This document shows positions 26,602 to 33,067 of a DNA stretch of 33,067 nucleotides, one piece after another (position 1 is the stretch's first letter; each line of letters begins with the position of its first letter). A model generated the notes under the pieces. That model was given only the letters and a program-made list of their open reading frames with translations. It was not told the DNA's origin and did no database searches. The stretch is from assembly GCA_030680995.1 (NCBI GenBank), contig JAUXUM010000240.1:1-33067 (forward strand). The letters run 5' to 3'. Both the position numbers and the translations under genes were made by a program. This stretch comes from Devosia sp. (GTDB taxonomy: Bacteria; Pseudomonadota; Alphaproteobacteria; Rhizobiales; Devosiaceae).

Positions 26602-26985
26602 ATGTCGTTACAGAAACTAGCACGCGAGCTGGACGAGACGGCCCGCCAGTCAGCGGCCATGGTCGAAGGCGTCACCCAGGCGCTCGAGGTGCTCGCGGAC
26701 AAGAGCCGCTCCTCGGAAGACACCCGCAAGGAAGCGGTCTCGATCATCGTCTCGGCGTTGCAGTGGCAGGATCGCATCGAGCAGCGTTGCCAGAACATGG
26801 CCCTGGCGGTGCGCCAGTTTGCGCTGCTGCCGCCGACGGCGCCGGAAGCGGTTTATGATGAGATTTGGGCGAGCCTCATTCTCGATGAACTGCGGGTTCC
26901 GGCACTGTCCGGGGTCGCCGCGCACGGTGTCCATGGCGAGGCGGAGCTGTTTTGGGGCCAATCCCAACCCCCCGTCCGGTCCTGA
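26602..26985 (+). CDS. Small DxxxQ protein, candidate CheZ/CheT-like CheY-P phosphatase
   Basis: A 127-residue helical protein with no signal peptide, transcribed divergently from cheD. Residues 1-75 look like a long helix pair; inside is SALQWQDRIEQRCQNM, with Asp57 and Gln61 in the D-x-x-x-Q arrangement used by CheZ-family phosphatases to dephosphorylate CheY, preceded by the usual Gln-rich turn. The C-terminal half is less regular. Sinorhizobium meliloti CheT, a short che-cluster protein with a DxxxQ helix, is the nearest functional precedent I know. The ATG at 26602-26604 is preferred (MSLQKLARELDE); an in-frame ATG at 26575 adds nine unlikely residues. Ribosome site weak (GGGGG 11 bases upstream). 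Coding is well supported; function is inferred from motif and context. Confidence 0.72.
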   Translation: MSLQKLARELDETARQSAAMVEGVTQALEVLADKSRSSEDTRKEAVSIIVSALQWQDRIEQRCQNMALAVRQFALLPPTAPEAVYDEIWASLILDELRVPALSGVAAHGVHGEAELFWGQSQPPVRS

Positions 26986-27010
26986 CGCCAAAGGGCCGCC
27001 GCCGGCGGCC

Positions 27011-27440
27011 TCAGACTGCTGGCGAACCCCGTCGATTTTCGGCGGGGTCTTGGTTTGGGCAGGCGATTTGGCCGATCGGGTTTGAGATCGCGGGGTGCAT
27101 CCTGTCCCAGGCCGCCCTTGGGGTTGGCTTTGGGTCCGGGGCCAGGGTGATTTTCCCGGTGTTCTGAGTGGCAGCCGCGATCAGGCACTGGCAAGCGACA
27201 GCGACGAGGCCCTGGAAGCGGGCGTAGCGGTGGCCGTGCGGTTGCTTGGCGTCGTAGGCGAAGGCCTTGGGATCCGTCATGACGGGCTTGGGCGGCGTCG
27301 GCCGGCGATAGCCGATGACGCCCCCTATCTCCCGATCCTCCAGCCCCTTGGCGATGCCGGCGGTCGCATAGCCCGCATCGAGCCCGACTGCCCCCCACCG
27401 CCAGGCGCATCAGCGCGACCCAGGCGGGCTGACGCGAGAA
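27011..27440 (-). pseudogene. IS1182-like transposase remnant
   Basis: The minus strand encodes, in two frames, pieces of a DDE transposase resembling the IS1182 group: VGLDAGYATAGIAKGLEDR with EIGGVIGYRRPTPPKP (about 27280-27392), running into FAYDAKQ and then YARFQGLVAVACQCLIAAATQ, the family's C-terminal block. The N-terminal two thirds are missing. The part normally lying between FAYDA and the C-terminal block is also missing, so there is an internal deletion. A frame change falls at a run of six G on the minus strand near 27391-27396. No start codon, inverted repeat or target duplication was found, so it cannot move by itself. Confidence 0.6.
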
Positions 27441-27446
27441 TTCAGC

Positions 27447-27992
27447 GCCCATCGCGACCTTGCCGACGCGTTCGGAAAGGCTGCTCGGCGTTGTGACGTC
27501 CTCGTTACCACCGGCGCCGACTCTGCCGGGGAAGAGGACTACGTCGTCTCCGCGCTCGACCAGCACGGGGGCACGCTCGACGTTCTGAAAGTCGCGATGC
27601 GGTCAGGCAAGCCGCTGAAGATCGGGCGGATCGGGAACACACTGTTCGCCGGTCTACCGGGCAATCCGAATGCGACTCTGGCGACGTTCCGCCAGATCGC
27701 GCTGCCGGCAATCCGCTCGGTCGCCGGGTTCCGCGATGTCCAGCCCGACTGGTTGTCCGGGGTCGCCGGCTTCACACCTATGGCGAAACGCCCGGAAGAA
27801 CGGAGTTTGTCCCGGTAAGGACGGCTGGCCGCGACGAGCTTGGGCGGCCCGTACTCGAAATGCCGGGCCCTGGATCATCCGCAAGCCTGTCGGCGCTGGC
27901 CCCTGCCGGACGGCGTCGCATTGCTGCCGCCGAACGCCGTCTCTATCGAAAGCGGTGCACCGCTTCGCCTCCAGCCGTTCTGCGATTGCTGA
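27447..27992 (+). pseudogene. moeA: Frameshifted 3' fragment of moeA (molybdopterin molybdotransferase)
   Basis: The plus strand encodes the C-terminal half of MoeA, which inserts molybdate into molybdopterin, broken by two frameshifts. Frame one (27447-27776): DLADAFGKAARRCDVLVTTG, EEDYVVSALDQHGGTLDVLKVAM, then RSGKPLKIGRIGNTLFAGLPGNP, the MoeA signature. Frame two (27779 to about 27905): YGETPGRTEFVPVRTAGRDE. Frame one again (27909-27992): DGVALLPPNAVSIESGAPL, then TGA. Reading straight through meets TAA at 27816. The 5' half is absent, replaced by the IS remnant. An intact moeA presumably exists elsewhere. Confidence 0.8.
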
Positions 27993-28047
27993 GTGCCTTG
28001 AATGCAGGCCGCTCGGTTTGAGAGCGAACAACCGCCGAAGCAGACGC

Positions 28048-28080
28048 TTGACGAATAGCCATAAATCGATATTCTTCGAT
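28048..28080 (+). promoter_or_regulatory. ars promoter with overlapping ArsR-type operator
   Basis: -35 TTGACG (28048-28053) and -10 TATTCT (28070-28075) are 16 bp apart. An inverted repeat ATCGA (28065-28069) and TCGAT (28076-28080) brackets the -10 box, where an ArsR dimer would block RNA polymerase. Transcription should start near 28082-28083, at the arsR ATG itself. Confidence 0.6.
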
Positions 28081-28082
28081 AT

Positions 28083-28439
28083 ATGGAATCACAGAATGCT
28101 ATTGAAGGCTTCTCCGCCTTGGCGCAGTTGACTCGCCTCGAGGCGTTCCGGCTGATCATCCGGCACCAGCCGGACGGGTTGCCGGCCGGCGAGGTGGCGC
28201 GGCTCCTCGATGTGCCGCAGAACACCATGTCGACGCATCTGGCCATCCTCACCCGCGCGGGGCTGATCTCGGCCGAACGGCATGGCCGCTCGATCATCTA
28301 CCGGGCCGAAATGGACAAGGTGCGCGAGATCACCGCCTTCCTGGTCAACGATTGCTGCGGCGGACGGCCGGAAATCTGCGAGCCGTTGATCGCCGAAATC
28401 ACCCCCTGTTGCGCGCCCACGGACCCGAACCATGTCTGA
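28083..28439 (+). CDS. arsR: Arsenic-responsive repressor ArsR
   Basis: Winged-helix ArsR/SmtB repressor, 118 residues, first gene of the ars operon; it should leave DNA on binding arsenite. Helix-turn-helix at about 35-62 (PAGEVARLLDVPQNTMSTHLAILTRAGL), wing at about 65-75. It lacks the ELCVC metal site of plasmid ArsR; Cys91-Cys92, Cys99 and Cys109-Cys110 near the C-terminus (CCGGRPEIC, TPCC) are the likely As(III) ligands, as in other ArsR proteins with C-terminal sites. No ribosome site precedes the ATG, and the predicted transcription start falls on it, so it may be translated leaderless. It overlaps arsC by 8 bp. Confidence 0.93.
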   Translation: MESQNAIEGFSALAQLTRLEAFRLIIRHQPDGLPAGEVARLLDVPQNTMSTHLAILTRAGLISAERHGRSIIYRAEMDKVREITAFLVNDCCGGRPEICEPLIAEITPCCAPTDPNHV

Positions 28440-28959
28440 TTGCGTCTACAACGTACTATTCCTCTGCACCGGGAACTCGGCGCGTTCGATCCTTGCCGAA
28501 GCCTATCTTAATTCGGCTGGCGCTGGCCGCTTCCGCGCCTATTCGGCCGGGAGCCACCCGAAAGGCGAGGTCAATTCGCTGGCGCTCAAGATCCTGCGGG
28601 ATTCCGGCCTGCCGCATGAGGGTTTCCGTTCCAAGAGCTGGGACGAGTTCGCCATTGCCGGCGCGCCGGAACTGGATTTCGTCTTTACCGTCTGCGACAA
28701 CGCGGCGGGCGAGGCCTGCCCGATCTGGCCCGGTCACCCAATGACCGCCCATTGGGACATGGAGGACCCGGCAGCCGTCGAGGGCAGCCCCATCGAAAAG
28801 CAAGCCGCCTTCGTCACCGCGCTACGCTATATGCGCAACCGCATCAACGCCTTCATCAACCTGCCGCTCGCCTCGATCGATCGCCTGTCGTCAAAGAGCC
28901 GCCTCAAGAGCATCGGCGACCTCGAAGGCAACACCCAGCGCCAATCCGGCGCGGCCTGA
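28432..28959 (+). CDS. arsC: Arsenate reductase, thioredoxin type (low-MW phosphatase fold)
   Basis: Cytosolic enzyme, 175 residues, reducing arsenate to arsenite for export. P-loop CTGNSARS with nucleophile Cys12 and Arg18 (Cys-x5-Arg), then Cys88 and Cys96 in VFTVCDNAAGEACPIWPG, matching the Cys10/Cys82/Cys89 relay of S. aureus ArsC. The last 30 residues (SIDRLSSKSRLKSIGDLEG) extend beyond the usual core. The ATG at 28432 overlaps arsR; its stop shares TGATG with the permease start, so the operon is translationally coupled. Confidence 0.93.
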   Translation: MSDCVYNVLFLCTGNSARSILAEAYLNSAGAGRFRAYSAGSHPKGEVNSLALKILRDSGLPHEGFRSKSWDEFAIAGAPELDFVFTVCDNAAGEACPIWPGHPMTAHWDMEDPAAVEGSPIEKQAAFVTALRYMRNRINAFINLPLASIDRLSSKSRLKSIGDLEGNTQRQSGAA

Positions 28960-30020
28960 TGTCGATCTTCGAACGCTTTCTGACCCTCTGGGTCGCGCTC
29001 TGCATCGTCGCCGGCATTGCCGCCGGACATTTCCTGCCGGGCCTGTTCCAGGCCATTGCGGCGCTGGAGATCGCCAGGGTCAACCTGCCCGTGGCGGCGC
29101 TGATCTGGCTGATGATCATCCCCATGCTCGTCCGCATCGATTTCGCGGCGTTAAGAGACGTCGGCAAGCACTGGCGCGGCATCGGGGTGACCTTGCTGGT
29201 CAACTGGGCGGTCAAGCCCTTCTCGATGGCGCTGCTGGGCTGGCTGTTCATCGGGCACCTGTTCCGTCCGTACCTGCCCACCGACCAGATCGACTCCTAC
29301 ATCGCCGGCCTCATCATCCTCGCCGCCGCCCCATGCACCGCCATGGTGTTCGTGTGGAGCAGCCTGACCAAGGGCGAGCCGCATTTCACCCTCACCCAGG
29401 TGGCGCTCAATGACGCCATCATGATTGTCGCCTTCGCGCCGCTGGTCGGGTTGCTGCTCGGCCTATCGGCGATCACGGTCCCGTGGGACACCCTCGTCAT
29501 CTCGGTCGGTCTCTACATCGTCGTGCCGGTCATCGCCGCACAGCTCATCCGCCGCGCGCTGCTCGCGAGGGGTGGCATCGACGCCGTGAATGCCCTGTTG
29601 CGGGTCCTGCAGCCGGCGTCGACCGCGGCGCTGCTCGTCACCCTCGTCATGCTGTTCGGCTTCCAGGGCGAGCAGATCATCGCCCAGCCGCTGATCATCG
29701 CGCTGCTGGCCGTGCCGATCCTGATCCAGGTCTATTTCAACTCGGGGCTGGCCTATCTGCTCAACCGCCTGTCGGGCGAGGAGCATTGCGTTGCCGGTCC
29801 ATCGGCGCTGATCGGGGCCAGCAATTTCTTCGAGCTGGCAGTGGCGGCAGCGATCAGCCTCTTCGGGTTCAATTCCGGCGCGGCGCTGGCGACCGTGGTG
29901 GGGGTGCTGGTCGAGGTGCCGGTGATGCTCTCGGTGGTCTGGATCGTCAACAGGTCCAAAGGCTGGTACGAGCGCGGCGCGACCGTTGGCAACGCCGCTT
30001 CCACGAAGGCCGCCGAATGA
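28959..30020 (+). CDS. arsB: Arsenite efflux permease, ACR3 family
   Basis: Inner-membrane exporter of As(III), 353 residues, about ten hydrophobic helices. It is ACR3 (BASS superfamily), not the classical ArsB fold, although often named arsB or acr3. Signature residues: Cys126 in LAAAPCTAMVFVWS (helix 4) and Glu292 in ASNFFELAVA (helix 9), both needed for arsenite transport in characterised ACR3 proteins. The ATG at 28959-28961 overlaps the arsC stop. It exports the arsenite made by the reductases on both sides. Confidence 0.95.
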   Translation: MSIFERFLTLWVALCIVAGIAAGHFLPGLFQAIAALEIARVNLPVAALIWLMIIPMLVRIDFAALRDVGKHWRGIGVTLLVNWAVKPFSMALLGWLFIGHLFRPYLPTDQIDSYIAGLIILAAAPCTAMVFVWSSLTKGEPHFTLTQVALNDAIMIVAFAPLVGLLLGLSAITVPWDTLVISVGLYIVVPVIAAQLIRRALLARGGIDAVNALLRVLQPASTAALLVTLVMLFGFQGEQIIAQPLIIALLAVPILIQVYFNSGLAYLLNRLSGEEHCVAGPSALIGASNFFELAVAAAISLFGFNSGAALATVVGVLVEVPVMLSVVWIVNRSKGWYERGATVGNAASTKAAE

Positions 30021-30439
30021 ACGTCACCATCTACCACAATCCCGAGTGCGCCACCTCTCGCAACACCCTGGCGCTGATCCGCAATGCCGGGATCGAGCCG
30101 GCGATCGTCGAATACCTCAAGACGCCGCCGAGCCGGACGCAACTGATCGACATCATCAATCGTGCCGGGCTGAGAGTGCGCGAGGCGGTGCGGCAAAAGG
30201 ATACGCCCTATCTCGATCTGGGTCTCGACGACCCGGACCTCAATGACGGCCAGCTGCTCGATGCCATGCTGGCCCACCCGATCCTCATCAACCGGCCATT
30301 CGTGGTGACGCCGCGTGGCGTGCGTCTCAGCCGTCCCTCCGAAGTGGTGCTCGACATCCTGCCGCTGCCGCAAAAGGGGCCTTTCGCCAAGGAGGACGGT
30401 GAGCTTGTCGTCGGCATGCACGGGCGCCGCGTGCCCTAG
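30017..30439 (+). CDS. arsC: Arsenate reductase, glutaredoxin type (ArsC/Spx fold)
   Basis: A second arsenate reductase, unrelated in fold to the first: a thioredoxin-fold ArsC of 140 residues using glutathione and glutaredoxin. Catalytic Cys11 in YHNPECATSRNTL (Cys12 in E. coli plasmid ArsC), with Arg residues in NRPFVVTPRGVRLSRP completing the oxyanion site. The ATG at 30017 overlaps the permease stop as ATGA. Last gene of the operon; it converges on phnE with a gap of only 22 bp and no terminator visible between them. Confidence 0.94.
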   Translation: MNVTIYHNPECATSRNTLALIRNAGIEPAIVEYLKTPPSRTQLIDIINRAGLRVREAVRQKDTPYLDLGLDDPDLNDGQLLDAMLAHPILINRPFVVTPRGVRLSRPSEVVLDILPLPQKGPFAKEDGELVVGMHGRRVP

Positions 30440-30461
30440 AGGTGCGTACGCCCGTCGCCGC

Positions 30462-31805
30462 CTAGTTTCTGGGCCCGATCAGTCGCGAGCGCAGCGTATT
30501 CGAGATGTTGTCGAAGATGAAGACGACGAGGAGGATCAGGAGCACCATATAGGCGACGTTTTCCCAATCCTTGTTGGTGCGCATGGCTTCGAGGAGCTTG
30601 AGCCCGATGCCGCCGGCCCCGACCGCGCCGACAATGGTGGCGCCCCGGATATTGGCCTCCCAGAAATAGAGCGTCTGCGAAATGAAGACCGGCAGCACCT
30701 GCGGGATGACGCCGTAGCGCTGCACCGCCGCCGCCGGCGCGCCCACCGAACGGACGCCCTCGCGCTGTTTGTCGTCGATATTCTCGATGGCCTCGGAATA
30801 GAGCTTGCCGAAAGTGCCGGTGTCGGTGACGAAGATCGCCGAAATGCCGGCCAGGGGCCCCGGACCGAAGCCGCGGGTAAAGACCAGCGCCCAGATCAGC
30901 ATGTCCACCGAGCGGGTGAAATCGAAGAAGCGTTTGGTGATCCAGTTAAGCGTCCGCGTCCGCGTGACGTTCCGTGCAGCGACGAAGGCCAGCGGGAAAG
31001 CGAGCGCCGCGGCAAAGAGCGTGCCGACGAAGGCCATGACGATGGTCTGCAACAGCTTGTTGAACACGTCGCCGTGCTGCCATTCCGAGTTGGTGAGGAA
31101 CTCGTCGATGGCCAGCGACAGGTTCGATTGCTTGGGGTCGAGCCGCTCGCCCGAGGTCACCGCTCTCACCAGGTCGGGAAGGTTCATGCCCCAGTACGGC
31201 GATCTGGTATCGAAGAAGAAATTCTCCCAGCCGAAGAAGCGGCGGCGGACCAGCACCTGGGTGTTGCGGATCTCGGCGCTGCCGGCAAAGCCGAAATCGA
31301 CGGTGACGCGGCCGTTCTTCTCGCTGAAGGCGGCAGGGGCGCTTTCGGGCAGCAAGGCGCCGGTGCTGTCGAAGGCGACCGGATAGGCGGTGCCGGCCAG
31401 GTAGACCATGACCTGGCGGGTCGAAACCTCGATGCGGTTCGCGGGGCCGCCGAAGATGACTTCCTCGCGGCCGCCGGGCAGTCTCGTCATCCAGTCCGGG
31501 TCCGGGTTCTCACCGAGCGGGGAGAATCGTTCATGCTCGATCTCGATGCTGCCGTCGTCCCGGAAACGGAAGCGCGGCTGCGCCTCCCAGCTCACCCAGT
31601 CGGCCATGTAGATGCCGGCACGCTCCCACTTGCCTTCGGCGATCGTCCGACCGATATCGAAAAAGCTGAAGCAGTAAAAGGCATAGCCGGGCGCCGCCAA
31701 AGCGAGCAGCAAAGCGCCCCAGCGCTTCCACGGGCCCGGCGAGAAGACCTCGGGGTGCGCGGCGCGCAGGGCGCTCCGTTCCTCAGGGGTGAGCGCAATT
31801 GCCAT
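30462..31805 (-). CDS. phnE: Phosphonate ABC importer permease, long form with periplasmic insert
   Basis: Inner-membrane permease, 447 residues against about 260-280 for an ordinary PhnE. Helix 1 at about 28-48 is followed by some 170 mostly soluble residues (50-225; QPRFRFRDDGSIEIEHERFSP, RRRFFGWENFFFD) before the conserved permease core. Core: VFNKLLQTIVMAFVGTLFAAALAFPLAF, the ATPase-docking loop SVGAPAAAVQRYGVIPQVLP, and ATIVGAVGAGGIGLKL. The ATG at 31803-31805 has AGGAGG upstream, 9 bp after the preceding phnE. Tandem phnE genes with one long member are known in rhizobial phn operons. Substrate could be phosphonate, phosphite or a phosphate ester. Confidence 0.92.
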   Translation of the reverse strand: MAIALTPEERSALRAAHPEVFSPGPWKRWGALLLALAAPGYAFYCFSFFDIGRTIAEGKWERAGIYMADWVSWEAQPRFRFRDDGSIEIEHERFSPLGENPDPDWMTRLPGGREEVIFGGPANRIEVSTRQVMVYLAGTAYPVAFDSTGALLPESAPAAFSEKNGRVTVDFGFAGSAEIRNTQVLVRRRFFGWENFFFDTRSPYWGMNLPDLVRAVTSGERLDPKQSNLSLAIDEFLTNSEWQHGDVFNKLLQTIVMAFVGTLFAAALAFPLAFVAARNVTRTRTLNWITKRFFDFTRSVDMLIWALVFTRGFGPGPLAGISAIFVTDTGTFGKLYSEAIENIDDKQREGVRSVGAPAAAVQRYGVIPQVLPVFISQTLYFWEANIRGATIVGAVGAGGIGLKLLEAMRTNKDWENVAYMVLLILLVVFIFDNISNTLRSRLIGPRN

Positions 31806-31814
31806 CCTGACCTC

Positions 31815-32780
31815 CTAGGCGCCGAACTGGAATGAGGCGTTGCCGACGAGCCGGCGCCGCAACAGGGCGGAAAGCTGATCGACCGCGACGATCGTCACGA
31901 ACAGCAGGATGACGATGGCGTAGGTCTTGGCGGCGTGATCGCGGCTGATCGAGAGGCGGAAGACCTCGCCGATGCCGCCGCCGCCGACCGCCCCGATGAT
32001 GGTGGAGGCGCGCACGTTGATCTCGGTGCGCAGAAGGAAATAGGAGACAAAATTGGGCATTACCTGCGGCACCATGCCGAAGCGCACCCGCTCGAACCAG
32101 CTGGCGCCCAGCGAGCGCAGCCCTTCGTCGGGCTTCATGTCGGCGTTCTCCACCACTTCGAAGAACATCTTGCCGAGCGCGCCGATGGTATGGACCGAGA
32201 CCGCGAAGATGGCCGCGATCGGCCCCAGCGACAGCACCGCCGCCAGCATGCCGGCCAGCACGATCTCGGGGAAGGCGCGGCAGAGCTCCATTACCCGCCG
32301 GATGACGAGGCGCGCCGGATTGGCGCCCATCAGATTGGTCGAGGCGAAGAAGCACAGGAAGAAGGCGAAGAACCCGCCGATCAAGGTCGAGAGAAAGGCG
32401 ATATTGAGCGTCACCACCATGGCGTAAAAATATTCGGGTATGTAGAAAGCGCTGCCGAAGAGATAACGCCGGCCTTCCTCGTAGTCGTATTTGAACGAGC
32501 CGTCCGCATAGGGCGAGGGCAGGTCGAACATCGCCCGCACGATCTCGAACGGGTCGTTGGGTACGAAGCTCTTGATGAAGTCGAGCAGATAGGGAAGCCG
32601 GTCGAAGAACTTGCCGGAACTGGCATTGTTGGCGAAGATCAGCGCGCCGATCAGCACCAACACGAGCATCGCGACCGCGATCAGGGAGTAGATGCGGCGC
32701 GTGGCGACGAGCTGCCGGTAATGTTGGTGCACCTGCGCGGTGACGCGCGCGAGTTCCCTGTCGCCTGCAAGATCAGCCAT
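31815..32780 (-). CDS. phnE: Phosphonate ABC importer permease
   Basis: Inner-membrane permease, 321 residues, first of two tandem PhnE subunits. Hydrophobic helices begin at about 30; the core has VVTLNIAFLSTLIGGFFAFFLCFFAS, the docking loop SLGASWFERVRFGMVPQVMP and STIIGAVGGGGIGEVF. I start at ATG 32778-32780, with GGATGG just before it; an ATG three codons earlier and a longer open frame to 32936, which runs into the hairpin and phnD, are less likely. With the long PhnE it would form the channel for PhnD-bound substrate; the ATPase PhnC must lie beyond the right edge. Confidence 0.93.
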   Translation of the reverse strand: MADLAGDRELARVTAQVHQHYRQLVATRRIYSLIAVAMLVLVLIGALIFANNASSGKFFDRLPYLLDFIKSFVPNDPFEIVRAMFDLPSPYADGSFKYDYEEGRRYLFGSAFYIPEYFYAMVVTLNIAFLSTLIGGFFAFFLCFFASTNLMGANPARLVIRRVMELCRAFPEIVLAGMLAAVLSLGPIAAIFAVSVHTIGALGKMFFEVVENADMKPDEGLRSLGASWFERVRFGMVPQVMPNFVSYFLLRTEINVRASTIIGAVGGGGIGEVFRLSISRDHAAKTYAIVILLFVTIVAVDQLSALLRRRLVGNASFQFGA

Positions 32781-32819
32781 GCAATCCATCCGGATGGGCG
32801 GCCGAAGGCCGAACTGGAA

Positions 32820-32848
32820 GAGGCCGGGCGCTTTGCGGGCCCGGCCTC
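32820..32848 (-). promoter_or_regulatory. Strong intercistronic hairpin between phnD and phnE
   Basis: Perfect 10-bp inverted repeat, GAGGCCGGGC (32820-32829) and GCCCGGCCTC (32839-32848), with a 9-base loop and no U-tract. Like the stem after proX, it follows the binding-protein gene and precedes the permease gene, where it could protect phnD mRNA or lower permease expression. Confidence 0.6.
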
Positions 32849-32862
32849 GTTTGAGGTCGCGA

Positions 32863-33067
32863 TCAGCCGCCGATGACGGATTTGCGCGCCGCGACGATGG
32901 TCTCGTAGAACGAGTGGTCGACCTCGACGAAGCCATTGTAGTCGCCAGCCTGCGCAGCCTTGAAGCAGTCGTAGTTGGTCTTCGGCAGGCCCTTGAGGAA
33001 GACCTCGATCTTGTCCTTGGTCTCCTGCGGCAGGGTGGAGCGCACGACGATCGGACCGTTCGGGATC
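32863..33067 (-). CDS. phnD: Phosphonate-binding protein PhnD, C-terminal end (cut by window edge)
   Basis: Only the last 67 or so residues lie in the window. They begin IPNGPIVVRSTLPQETKDKI and go on with KTNYDCFKAAQAGDYNGFVEVDHSFYETIVAARKSVIGG, the usual end of PhnD-type periplasmic binding proteins (the IPxGPIVVR motif and the final helix). The frame is open to the right edge; the signal peptide and most of the ligand site are outside. It comes before the two phnE genes, 82 bp upstream of the first. Confidence 0.88.
   Translation of the reverse strand, partial: IPNGPIVVRSTLPQETKDKIEVFLKGLPKTNYDCFKAAQAGDYNGFVEVDHSFYETIVAARKSVIGG

Noticed and set aside
26994-27010. GC hairpin after the DxxxQ gene as a terminator
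   Set aside because: GGCCGCC/GGCGGCC can pair, but there is no T-tract after it and such GC palindromes are common here.
27505-27711. Minus-strand small frames across the moeA remnant
   Set aside because: They are antisense to recognisable MoeA sequence and show no protein features.
29483-30439. Longer 318-residue version of the glutaredoxin-type ArsC
   Set aside because: The first 178 residues are an out-of-frame reading of the ACR3 gene; the real start at 30017 overlaps the permease stop as ATGA.
1-33067. tRNA, rRNA, riboswitch, CRISPR array, toxin-antitoxin or defence genes
   Set aside because: I looked for repeated spacers, RNA-gene signatures and typical gene pairs and saw none that hold up by eye.

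Overview
The window looks like a chromosomal piece of a GC-rich alphaproteobacterium, probably a Hyphomicrobiales member of the Devosia/Pelagibacterium kind. This rests on a Rhizobium-type pyruvate carboxylase, the cheD-MCP-cheR-cheB-cheY gene set, tandem PhnE permeases and CtrA-like boxes near chemotaxis genes. The genus is inference. Most genes lie on the minus strand. Many long plus-strand frames are antisense shadows of these genes in GC-rich DNA.

Layout. 1-3406: pyruvate carboxylase, missing only its last dozen or so residues. 3481-3897: small DUF442/rhodanese-like protein. 3996-7033: proX-proW-proV quaternary-amine ABC importer, with a clear promoter before proX and a strong hairpin after it. 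7291-8370: an orphan second ProX-like binding protein. 8598-9815: branched-chain amino-acid binding protein (livK) on the plus strand. It converges through a bidirectional terminator on a minus-strand livG-livF-livH-livM operon whose genes all overlap by 4 bp. The livG upstream region and the livK/proX-like intergenic region carry related TTGACC/GGTCAA inverted repeats, a candidate shared operator. 13768-14130: methylglyoxal synthase. 14131-14628: unassigned DNA holding a detached chemoreceptor C-terminal tail.

14629-26985 is chemotaxis. Three paralogous transmembrane chemoreceptors stand in tandem with different sensor domains (single Cache-like, helical, double Cache) and closely similar signalling domains. 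They are followed by cheY, cheB, cheR, a fourth unusual receptor and cheD (listed by rising coordinate; transcription runs the other way). A small plus-strand gene diverges from cheD; its protein has a DxxxQ motif like CheZ-type CheY-P phosphatases. No cheA or cheW is present, so the kinase and coupling protein must be elsewhere.

26986-28047 is a scar: a decayed IS1182-like transposase fragment on the minus strand beside a frameshifted moeA 3' fragment on the plus strand. Right after it comes an intact plus-strand arsenic operon: arsR, thioredoxin-type arsC, ACR3 efflux permease and glutaredoxin-type arsC. The arsR start codon sits where transcription should begin. 30462-33067 (minus): end of phnD and two phosphonate ABC permeases; phnD is cut by the right edge and phnC is not in the window.

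No tRNA, rRNA, CRISPR array or intact mobile element was seen. The best candidates for new biology are the CheZ/CheT-like protein, the shared liv operator, the detached receptor tail and the apparently leaderless arsR.
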